From Bacteroidota bacterium (GTDB taxonomy: Bacteria; Bacteroidota; Ignavibacteria; Ignavibacteriales; Ignavibacteriaceae), in contig JAJYSI010000208.1 of NCBI GenBank assembly GCA_021793635.1, positions 1 to 6,402 of the forward strand: DNA of 6,402 nt, given 5' to 3'. A program made the translations under genes and the position numbers. Below the pieces are notes generated by a model, which searched no databases, was not told the DNA's origin, and worked only from the letters and a program-made list of their open reading frames with translations. Positions within the stretch are counted from its first letter, which is position 1; the number at the start of each line of letters is the position of its first letter. Shown here one piece after another: positions 1 to 4,252 of the stretch.

Positions 1-1
1 G

Positions 2-172
2 ACAGAAGCCTATGAAAAGCAAAAAGGGATCTGTCCTATATGTAAAAAGCATTTTGAGTTTAACGAAATGGAGGGCGATCATATTACTCCCTGGATTGAA
101 GGTGGCAAAACATTATCTGAGAATTGTCAGATGTTATGTAAGAACGACAATAGGCGCAAGTCATCTAAATAA
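2..172 (+). CDS. HNH endonuclease, C-terminal fragment (5' end outside window)
   Basis: This is the last 56 residues of a protein read in frame 2 with no start in the window, ending at TAA 170-172. It shows the HNH nuclease finger: a CPIC zinc knuckle (visible residues 11-14), the DHI motif with the catalytic histidine (26-28), the GG turn (34-35), an Asn in ENCQ (40-43), then LCKNDNRRK (45-53). The usual second knuckle is CxxC; here its second Cys is Asp (C46 and D49), so zinc binding may be altered. HNH tails like this occur on phage nucleases and on DUF262/GmrSD-type restriction proteins; which one applies depends on the missing N-terminus. The family is clear, the specific role is not. 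The plus-strand frame at 12-212 is only a shadow of this gene. Confidence 0.85.
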   Translation, partial: TEAYEKQKGICPICKKHFEFNEMEGDHITPWIEGGKTLSENCQMLCKNDNRRKSSK

Positions 173-222
173 GATATATATATTTTTTATTTTATCAATA
201 AGTGTGGTATAATATATATATC
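173..222. repeat. 10-bp AT inverted repeat around a promoter
   Basis: GATATATATA (173-182) is repeated inverted as TATATATATC (213-222), 30 bp apart. It starts right after the HNH stop codon and its right arm overlaps the last base of the -10 box. It may be an operator or a weak hairpin, but alternating AT runs arise easily by chance in such sequence. Confidence 0.35.
205..213 (+). promoter_or_regulatory. Extended -10 promoter for the VRR-NUC gene
   Basis: TGGTATAAT is a perfect -10 hexamer (208-213) with the TGn extension at 205-207; no good -35 is seen at the right distance, as expected for extended -10 promoters. Transcription would start near 220, leaving a leader of only about 14 nt before the ATG at 234. 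That leader is T-rich and has no Shine-Dalgarno sequence. Confidence 0.45.
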
Positions 223-233
223 ACGCTTTTTTT

Positions 234-584
234 ATGCCTCAAATTATTCTTACCGAATATCAAGAACAATGTTTATTAGTCCAATATCTTGAGTTAAAAG
301 GATACTTATTTTCAAAGTTAGCCCAGGAAACTTTTACAAAAAGTTGGGCTATCAAAATGAAAAACAAAATGAGCGGTGTTAGATCAGGTGTTCCTGATAT
401 GCTTATTGTCTTACCTAACCAGAAATTATTGTTTATTGAGATGAAAAGAGCCAAGGGTGGGCGTACGAGCGAGGATCAGATTAAATGGATAAAAGCTTTG
501 AACAATTGCCGAGGAGTAATCGCTGTTGAAGCGCATGGCTTTGAAGAAGCAAAAAAATTTGTTGACCAACTTTCAGTAGAATAA
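234..584 (+). CDS. VRR-NUC domain nuclease (PD-(D/E)XK fold)
   Basis: The 116-residue protein is a stand-alone VRR-NUC domain, a PD-(D/E)XK nuclease family found in phage proteins and in eukaryotic FAN1. Visible motifs in order: an N-terminal helix with Glu (E11, in the QEQ stretch), the GVRSGVPD motif (48-55) with metal-binding D55, the EMK core (E69-K71) on the following strand, and an SxxQ motif (S79, Q82) before the WI helix. The C-terminus GVIAVEAHGFEEA is typical of the family. All catalytic residues are present, so it should be an active metal-dependent DNase, perhaps acting on branched DNA during phage replication (family inference). The start has no ribosome binding site but follows the -10 box closely and there is no in-frame alternative upstream. 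Length is normal for single-domain phage members. Confidence 0.88.
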   Translation: MPQIILTEYQEQCLLVQYLELKGYLFSKLAQETFTKSWAIKMKNKMSGVRSGVPDMLIVLPNQKLLFIEMKRAKGGRTSEDQIKWIKALNNCRGVIAVEAHGFEEAKKFVDQLSVE

Positions 585-638
585 ATTCCGTTCATTAGAA
601 TATTTGCCAATCTATTCCAATCATTTTCAATGACCTTT

Positions 639-644
639 TATAAT
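639..644 (+). promoter_or_regulatory. Candidate -10 box for the small ORF at 686
   Basis: A perfect TATAAT lies 47 bp before the ATG at 686. No convincing -35 is present at 16-18 bp (TTCCAA at 615-620 is weak). A start near 651 would give a leader of about 35 nt that begins just before the hairpin at 661-680. In AT-rich DNA this hexamer is easily found by chance. Confidence 0.3.
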
Positions 645-660
645 CTATAAAATAATTTAA

Positions 661-680
661 TCTCCGAAAAATATCGGAGG
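661..680 (+). promoter_or_regulatory. Leader hairpin that buries the ribosome binding site
   Basis: CTCCGA (662-667) pairs perfectly with TCGGAG (674-679) across a 6-nt AAAATA loop, and T661-G680 can add a wobble pair. The 3' arm contains the GGAGG Shine-Dalgarno (676-680), 5 nt before the ATG at 686. In the folded RNA the ribosome site is paired, so translation would need melting, an RNA-binding protein or unfolding by temperature. The same shape could arise simply because CTCC-rich and GGAGG sequences pair. Confidence 0.5.
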
Positions 681-685
681 TTAAA

Positions 686-916
686 ATGAGATCGTTATTA
701 GGAGAAATCACCCACCAGTTATCGCAAATCGGCGGCGAGATAGTCCACCAAGTAGCCGGATCACCCAAGAAAAAATCCCCTTCACACAAACCTACTTATA
801 AGCACCATAATAGAGACCTACAAAAAGAACTCTACAAACTTAAACAAGCAGCGTTTGAAGCTAAGAAGGACTTTGAAATAAAGAGGCACGAAGCGAAAAG
901 CAAGGGCTGGTTATAA
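686..916 (+). CDS. Small basic protein of unknown function
   Basis: The product is 76 residues and I do not recognise it. Its first 24 residues form a possible amphipathic helix (MRSLLGEITHQL onward). A Lys/Pro/His-rich linker (about 26-42) follows, then a strongly charged helix (about 43-74) rich in Lys and Glu. There is no signal peptide, membrane segment or cysteine. The case for a real gene is a perfect GGAGG at 676-680 with 5-nt spacing and a composition unlike random frames. It sits between the VRR-NUC gene and a convergent excisionase-like gene, so it is part of the element. A nucleic-acid-binding or membrane-associated phage accessory role is possible, but nothing shows it. Confidence 0.6.
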   Translation: MRSLLGEITHQLSQIGGEIVHQVAGSPKKKSPSHKPTYKHHNRDLQKELYKLKQAAFEAKKDFEIKRHEAKSKGWL

Positions 917-940
917 TGCGGCGGAACTATAATCTGCCAG

Positions 941-990
941 CGATAAAAAGCTCCCGGGCGGTATTACGCCGTCCGGGCGCGATATTATCG
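941..990 (-). terminator. Nested palindrome between convergent genes, likely terminator
   Basis: CCCGGGCGG (953-961) faces CCGTCCGGG (969-977) around a short AT loop. On the plus strand this is a 9-bp stem with one G-U pair; on the minus strand one position becomes an A-C mismatch. Read on the minus strand, the stem is followed by AGCTTTTTAT (943-952), a terminator-like T run for the excisionase-like gene ending at 985. An outer pair CGATAA (941-946) and TTATCG (985-990) flanks it. It may also stop plus-strand transcripts from 686-916, but no T run follows on that side. Confidence 0.5.
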
Positions 991-1164
991 TCTAGCTTTA
1001 GTAGCTTTAGATTTGAGAGTAGACAGCAGAACTTCCCTATCAAAGAAAATACTGCCTGCCAGTTTGAAATATCCCGGTATGGATTCCTTTTTCAAGTAAC
1101 ACCATTTTTCGGAACGTCCAAGCAATTGGGCAACCTCTTTGATAGTGAGATATGGGGAAGACAT
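985..1164 (-). CDS. Excisionase-like helix-turn-helix protein
   Basis: This 59-residue gene is read on the minus strand from ATG (1164-1162) to TAA (987-985). The N-terminus YLTIKEVAQLLGRSEKWCY (5-23) is the classic helix-turn-helix of the HTH_17/excisionase (MerR-like) class. It is followed by a wing-like stretch IPGYFKLAGSIFFDREVL (29-46), where family members typically have the GxxxF/WxF turn, and a basic Lys/Arg tail (51-59). The start is fixed by AGGAGG (plus-strand 1170-1175), 5 nt upstream, and an in-frame TAG just before it. Excisionases bind att-site DNA and steer the integrase towards excision, and many also repress transcription. It lies divergent from, and 121 bp away from, the integrase, a typical regulatory layout. 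A longer plus-strand frame at 916-1260 covers it but looks spurious. Confidence 0.85.
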   Translation of the reverse strand: MSSPYLTIKEVAQLLGRSEKWCYLKKESIPGYFKLAGSIFFDREVLLSTLKSKATKARR

Positions 1165-1169
1165 AGAAA

Positions 1170-1175
1170 CCTCCT
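1170..1175 (-). promoter_or_regulatory. Strong Shine-Dalgarno that fixes the excisionase start
   Basis: AGGAGG on the minus strand, 5 nt before the ATG. A second AGGAGGTTT-like copy lies about 20 nt further upstream (plus-strand 1188-1196) with no start codon at working distance. The 121-bp divergent gap up to 1285 must hold the promoters of both genes, but I see no convincing -35/-10 pair in it. Confidence 0.7.
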
Positions 1176-1285
1176 ATGCTCTCCAAACCTCCTTTTAATT
1201 CAACAATCTAGCACACCAAACCAACCACATACTAAGAACGATTTTTTTCCACAAAAGTAATTTAACAATATAAGGAGAATAAACA

Positions 1286-2260
1286 ATGCCACAGTACTAC
1301 CGTAAACTCAGTAAGTCCGTCAAGTGGTATTATAAATTTTCATTTGACGGCAAAACCTATTTCAGTCCTTGTATTTTCTTAACCAAGTCAGAAGCGAAAC
1401 GAGCCGAGACAGACAAATACAAAGAGCTGGACGAAAGGCGCAGGTTCCCGAACCTGAAAGAAGATATGAAGCTATCCGAGTTGATTCGCTTTAGGCTTGA
1501 TGAAGTTAAAACTAAGAAAGGCTCTTCATACCATAAGGACAATAAAAAATATCTTAACGAACTTCTTGATTATTTAGGAGATATTTGGGTCAATGAAGTA
1601 ACCAGAGGCGATATAAATTCTTTCATTAACCAGACTGCTAAAAGGCTTGCTTCAGACGGCAAGAAAAACTATTCTGCCAATGCCCGTATAAGAGTCTATA
1701 AAGCTTTATTCAATTTCGGGATTGATAACTACAATCTTAATCCGGTCAATCCTTGTAAGGGAATAAAATTCCTTTCCATTGATAAAAGGCTTAAATACAT
1801 TCCTTCCGATCAAGAGATAGAAGACTTGAAATCCAAGTGCGATGAAGGTCAGGTTTTCTTGATTAATTTCTTAATGGAAACCGGCGCAAGGATTAATGAA
1901 GCCTTGAGATTAAGCGGCAAGGATATGTTAGAAGATTCAATAGTCCTCTATACTCGAAAGAGCAAGAACTCCAATCTCACTCCGAGGAAAGTTCCAATGC
2001 CCGATTGCCTTAAAGGGAAAAAATATAACAGGGATGAAAAGGTATTTGGAAGATGGACTAAACTGCCTAAATTCCTTAATCATAAATTGTCTGAAATGAA
2101 GAAGGTTGACGAGGATATTCAGCTTTGGGGATTTCATAATTTAAGGCATAGATACGCCAGTCTTTTATCTAAAAATGGCACTCCGCTTTATGAAATAATG
2201 CAAAAATTGGGTCATTCAAATTTGTCTACCACTCAGTTATATCTACAGCTCTTGTCTTAA
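1286..2260 (+). CDS. int: Tyrosine recombinase / phage-type integrase
   Basis: The 324-residue protein is a complete tyrosine recombinase. Order of parts: N-terminal arm-binding-like region (1-50, Tyr/Lys rich), SAM-like core-binding domain (about 60-155), catalytic domain (about 170-324). Catalytic residues visible: R202 in TGARINEAL, K225 in the beta-hairpin (TRKSK), H284 and R287 in HNLRHRY, H310 in LGHS, and the nucleophile Y319 in TTQLYL, 9 residues after H310 as usual. It cuts and rejoins DNA at att sites. AAGGAG (1272-1277) with 8-nt spacing fixes the start. The C-terminus ends only 5 residues after the Tyr, shorter than most relatives; after the TAA the frame reads one codon and meets a second stop, TAG at 2264. 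The gene abuts the tRNA it most likely targets. Confidence 0.95.
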   Translation: MPQYYRKLSKSVKWYYKFSFDGKTYFSPCIFLTKSEAKRAETDKYKELDERRRFPNLKEDMKLSELIRFRLDEVKTKKGSSYHKDNKKYLNELLDYLGDIWVNEVTRGDINSFINQTAKRLASDGKKNYSANARIRVYKALFNFGIDNYNLNPVNPCKGIKFLSIDKRLKYIPSDQEIEDLKSKCDEGQVFLINFLMETGARINEALRLSGKDMLEDSIVLYTRKSKNSNLTPRKVPMPDCLKGKKYNRDEKVFGRWTKLPKFLNHKLSEMKKVDEDIQLWGFHNLRHRYASLLSKNGTPLYEIMQKLGHSNLSTTQLYLQLLS

Positions 2261-2281
2261 TCGTAGCCAGATCGTAGCCAG
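2260..2281. repeat. Two perfect tandem copies of an 11-bp unit
   Basis: ATCGTAGCCAG occurs twice head to tail (2260-2270, 2271-2281), starting on the last base of the integrase stop codon and 53 bp from the tRNA end. Direct repeats beside an attachment site are often arm-type binding sites for the integrase. Replication slippage is the alternative. I see no further copy of the unit in the window. Confidence 0.7.
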
Positions 2282-2292
2282 TCTAAAACAAA

Positions 2293-2320
2293 AAAGGCTT
2301 ACAAATTGTTGTAAGCCTTT
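2293..2320. terminator. Bidirectional hairpin terminator between integrase and tRNA
   Basis: AAAGGCTTACAA (2293-2304) and TTGTAAGCCTTT (2309-2320) form a perfect 12-bp stem with an ATTG loop. T-rich sequence (TTTATTTTAT) follows on the plus strand, and an A-rich tract precedes it, giving a T tract on the minus strand. It can therefore stop both the integrase transcript and the minus-strand tRNA transcript. Confidence 0.85.
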
Positions 2321-2333
2321 ATTTTATATGAAG

Positions 2334-2358
2334 TGGGCCCGGAAGGACTTGAACCTCC
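2334..2358. other. Predicted attachment site core in the tRNA 3' end
   Basis: Tyrosine recombinases encoded next to a tRNA 3' end usually recombine within the T arm and acceptor stem, and the element restores that part of the gene. The integrase gene ends 74 bp away. The exact crossover cannot be seen because the second copy is outside the window. Confidence 0.4.
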
Positions 2359-2407
2359 GACCCGCTGATTATGAGTCAGCTGCTCTAACCAACTGAGCTA
2401 CGAGCCC
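2334..2407 (-). tRNA. tRNA with anticodon CAU (elongator Met or Ile2)
   Basis: The 74-nt gene folds into a full cloverleaf: acceptor GGGCTCG/CGGGCCC, D stem GCTC/GAGC, anticodon arm GCTGA-CTCATAA-TCAGC with CAT at plus-strand 2371-2373, a 5-nt variable loop, and T arm GGAGG-TTCAAGT-CCTTC, discriminator A at 2334. The CCA end is not encoded. It is not initiator tRNA: position 1 pairs normally with 72 and the anticodon stem lacks the three G-C pairs. A CAU tRNA may instead be tRNA-Ile2, whose C34 is changed to lysidine by TilS; sequence alone did not let me choose. Its 3' end is the likely integration target of the neighbouring integrase. Confidence 0.95.
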
Positions 2408-2425
2408 TAAATTTTTATTTGCTCA

Positions 2426-2454
2426 AAAATAATATTTCAACTTACCTTTTCCAA
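2426..2454 (-). promoter_or_regulatory. Candidate promoter of the CAU tRNA
   Basis: On the minus strand TTGGAA (plus 2449-2454) is followed after 17 bp by TATTTT (plus 2426-2431), 18 bp before the tRNA 5' end. Each box matches consensus at 4 of 6. It lies downstream of the tRNA-Ala terminator, so it would give the CAU tRNA its own transcript. Confidence 0.35.
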
Positions 2455-2472
2455 ACTGTTTAATTCTTTCTG

Positions 2473-2505
2473 AAAAAAAAAGACTCAAATTTATTTTGAG
2501 TCTTT
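2473..2505 (-). terminator. Terminator behind tRNA-Ala
   Basis: AAAGACTCAAA (2479-2489) and TTTGAGTCTTT (2495-2505) make a perfect 11-bp stem with a 5-nt loop. On the minus strand it is followed by a run of Ts (plus-strand A run from 2473), 8 nt after the tRNA-Ala 3' end. This is a standard rho-independent terminator shape. Confidence 0.85.
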
Positions 2506-2513
2506 GAATTAAG

Positions 2514-2586
<73 letters not shown>

Positions 2587-2601
2587 GAAATTTTCTTGCG
2601 A

Positions 2602-2630
2602 AAGATAATCAAGATTACCATTTCAATCAA
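2602..2630 (-). promoter_or_regulatory. Candidate promoter of tRNA-Ala
   Basis: On the minus strand TTGATT (plus 2625-2630) lies 17 bp from TATCTT (plus 2602-2607), 15 bp before the tRNA 5' end. Each box matches the housekeeping consensus at 4 of 6 and both spacing and position are right. The rest of 2587-2735 also holds the upstream region of the plus-strand cytochrome gene; I see no convincing promoter for that gene. Confidence 0.45.
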
Positions 2631-2735
2631 CCGAATAATCTGAATCAGTTCGAAAAATCTTTTAGGGGTTAGTCAATTTTGTGTTGCTTAGTCTTTTTTA
2701 TCAGTCTATTTTAGTATTAAATGTTTTAAAATAAT

Positions 2736-3143
2736 ATGAACACAAAATATCTCTTCGCTTTTTTCTTTATCACGGCAGTATCAATTCTTTTTTTTAGCTG
2801 TAAAGATACCGTAACTGCAGGCCAGCTTGACAACACCATAATTCCTAGTTCCAATGTCAGCTACTCAAAATATATCCAGCCGGTCTTCAATCTTAAATGT
2901 ATTAATTGCCATGGCAATGGCGAAACAGATGGCGGTGTAAATTTAACAACATGGGCTGGTACAACAGCAGATCCAAGCGTAGTGTTTCCCGGATTTCCCG
3001 ATAACAGTTCAATTGTCTGGTGCGTTGAAGGCAAGCCGGGAGTTTCTCCAATGCCTCCGGTCGGCTCACCTTATAAACCGCTTACTAATAATCAGGTAGA
3101 TGGATTGAAAACCTGGATAAAGGAAGGCGCAAAAAATAATTGA
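2736..3143 (+). CDS. Mono-heme c-type cytochrome-like lipoprotein
   Basis: The protein has 135 residues. Residues 1-22 are a lipoprotein signal: short charged start, Phe/Ile-rich core, then the lipobox ILFFSC with the lipidated C22, the Phe-rich form common in Bacteroidota. A linker (23-40) follows, then a cytochrome c domain: the CINCH heme site (C55, C58, H59) and a Met in SPMPP (M106), the likely sixth iron ligand. The C-terminus NNQVDGLKTWIKEGA (118-132) is the usual closing helix of small cytochromes of this type. It should sit on the periplasmic side of a membrane and carry electrons; the partner is unknown. A free Cys, C96, is extra. The start has no Shine-Dalgarno but a proper signal peptide. 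It ends 4 bp from the convergent SDR gene. Confidence 0.88.
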   Translation: MNTKYLFAFFFITAVSILFFSCKDTVTAGQLDNTIIPSSNVSYSKYIQPVFNLKCINCHGNGETDGGVNLTTWAGTTADPSVVFPGFPDNSSIVWCVEGKPGVSPMPPVGSPYKPLTNNQVDGLKTWIKEGAKNN

Positions 3144-3147
3144 AATT

Positions 3148-4140
3148 TTAAATCCACTTCATTTCTTTATACCAGTCACAGGTTCGCTTTATTCCTTCTT
3201 CAATAGAAATATTTTGTCTGTAACCTAATTCTTTAATTGCTTTGGTTGTGTCGCAAGTCCAGCTATGCTGAGTTATGTCTCGCGCCTTTTCAATATTAAG
3301 CGTTGCCGGCTTGCTGCTGAACATAGCAAAGAATTGTGCTATTGCTGCAAGAGTATAAACTATTGAGTGAGGAACTTTTATCTTCAACGGTTTCTTGTTT
3401 AAAACTTTTGCAGTTATTTTACCGACTTCATCCCATGTATAAAATTTTTCTGAGCTTATAAAATATGTTTGACCTGCCGATTTCTCGGATATAGCTGCAA
3501 GGTAAAATCCATTAACCAGATCGACAACATGAAGTAAACTCAATTTCTTTTCATCAAAGCCGATGGTCGTCATTAATCCTTTGTTAAATGTCTGGAAGAA
3601 GATAAATATTTCGGTATCTCGCTCTCCGTAAATTGCCGGTGCGCGGCAGATTGTTAGAGGAAGTTTATCCATATATGATTTTGCAAGGTCTTCTTCGGCA
3701 AGCTTACTTTTACCGTAAGTTGTAATTGGTTTGCATTCAGAAGTTTCATCAACCGTCTTACCATTTGGCGAAGGACCGACAGCGGTCTGGCTGCTAACTA
3801 TTAAAAACTTTTTAATAGAGGACTTGAACTCTAATGCGATGTCGAGAAGTACTCTTGTAGTTTCAACATTACCTTGATAATATCCTTCCGGAGTTTTTGA
3901 TTTTACTACTCCGGCAACATGAAAAATATATTCAGCACCATCAAAAACTTTTCGTAGTCCTTCTTTGTCCGACAATCCGCAATCATAATTTTCAATGCTT
4001 TTACCATCAAGCCATCTTAGGTTGCTGGACTTTCTTGTAATGCATCTTACTGAAAAATTTTTACTCAATAAAAGATCAACTAAATGGCTTCCGACAAAGC
4101 CGTTTGCGCCTGTTACGACCGCTATTTTTTTGTTTTCCAT
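3148..4140 (-). CDS. NAD(P)-dependent extended SDR, likely ceramide/ketosphinganine reductase (CerR-like)
   Basis: The 330-residue protein is an extended short-chain dehydrogenase of the epimerase/dihydroflavonol-reductase class. Visible: the Rossmann motif GANGFVG (11-17, GxxGxxG), HVAG (74-77), the catalytic Ser region SSQTA (116-120), YGKSK (Y142, K146), and RAPAIYGERD (166-175), the substrate-side loop. It has no signal peptide; a hydrophobic stretch near 258-275 may touch the membrane. It is divergent from a serine palmitoyltransferase-like gene. In Caulobacter the ceramide reductase CerR, and in Bacteroides the ketosphinganine reductase, are as I recall enzymes of this class. The natural reading is reduction of the 3-keto group of the sphingoid base or ceramide. 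This substrate is inferred from context; a sugar epimerase or sterol-type dehydrogenase remains possible. No Shine-Dalgarno precedes the ATG. Confidence 0.85.
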   Translation of the reverse strand: MENKKIAVVTGANGFVGSHLVDLLLSKNFSVRCITRKSSNLRWLDGKSIENYDCGLSDKEGLRKVFDGAEYIFHVAGVVKSKTPEGYYQGNVETTRVLLDIALEFKSSIKKFLIVSSQTAVGPSPNGKTVDETSECKPITTYGKSKLAEEDLAKSYMDKLPLTICRAPAIYGERDTEIFIFFQTFNKGLMTTIGFDEKKLSLLHVVDLVNGFYLAAISEKSAGQTYFISSEKFYTWDEVGKITAKVLNKKPLKIKVPHSIVYTLAAIAQFFAMFSSKPATLNIEKARDITQHSWTCDTTKAIKELGYRQNISIEEGIKRTCDWYKEMKWI

Positions 4141-4171
4141 TTTAATTTTTATTTGTTTTTCTTTTCATTTA

Positions 4172-4200
4172 ATCATACATTTTACGGCGAAATTTAACAA
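4172..4200 (-). promoter_or_regulatory. Candidate promoter of the SDR gene
   Basis: On the minus strand TTGTTA (plus 4195-4200), a 17-bp spacer, then TATGAT (plus 4172-4177): 4 of 6 and 5 of 6 matches. Transcription would start near 4165, giving a leader of about 25 nt. Its -35 overlaps that of the divergent promoter by five bases. Confidence 0.5.
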
Positions 4201-4222
4201 ATTAATCTTATTTAATTAAAAT
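4194..4222 (+). promoter_or_regulatory. Candidate promoter of the serine palmitoyltransferase gene
   Basis: TTAACA (4194-4199), a 17-bp spacer, then TAAAAT (4217-4222): each box matches consensus at 5 of 6. The start would be near 4229, about 24 nt before the TTG start codon. The surrounding gap is very AT-rich, which lowers the weight of such matches. Confidence 0.5.
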
Positions 4223-4241
4223 TTTTTTCTCGTTAACAACC

Positions 4242-4248
4242 GAGGAGG
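4242..4248 (+). promoter_or_regulatory. Shine-Dalgarno supporting a TTG start
   Basis: GAGGAGG lies 4 nt from the TTG at 4253 (7 nt if GAGG at 4242-4245 is used). There is no in-frame ATG or GTG between this site and the TTG; the next in-frame ATG is codon 45, inside the conserved core, so the rare TTG start is well supported. Confidence 0.75.
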
Positions 4249-4252
4249 CGTA

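Larger units (their letters stand above)
1..2333. mobile_element. Right end of a tRNA-integrated prophage or genomic island
   Basis: The stretch carries an HNH nuclease tail, a VRR-NUC nuclease, an unknown small ORF, an excisionase-like gene and a tyrosine recombinase. The recombinase gene lies right at the 3' end of a tRNA gene, and everything beyond the tRNA is housekeeping. HNH and VRR-NUC proteins are common in phage genomes, but no capsid, terminase or tail gene is visible, so prophage versus non-phage island cannot be decided. The right boundary is placed at the tRNA 3' end. The left boundary, where a repeat of the tRNA 3' end is expected, is not in the window: I see no second copy of that sequence in 1-2333. 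Confidence 0.65.

Noticed and set aside
12..212. Plus-strand frame of 66 codons
   Set aside because: It is a shifted frame over the HNH gene, whose finger motifs are unmistakable in frame 2.
916..1260. Open plus-strand frame of 114 codons starting in a TAATG overlap with the previous gene
   Set aside because: Its sequence shows no domain, is rich in Ser/Phe/Asn/Pro, has no ribosome site, and runs antisense over the well-supported excisionase-like gene.
2334..2407. Initiator tRNA-fMet
   Set aside because: The first base pair is intact and the anticodon stem lacks the three consecutive G-C pairs of initiators.
3995..4219. Plus-strand frame with a hydrophobic C-terminus
   Set aside because: It is antisense to the Rossmann motif of the SDR; the hydrophobic residues come from the AT-rich divergent gap.
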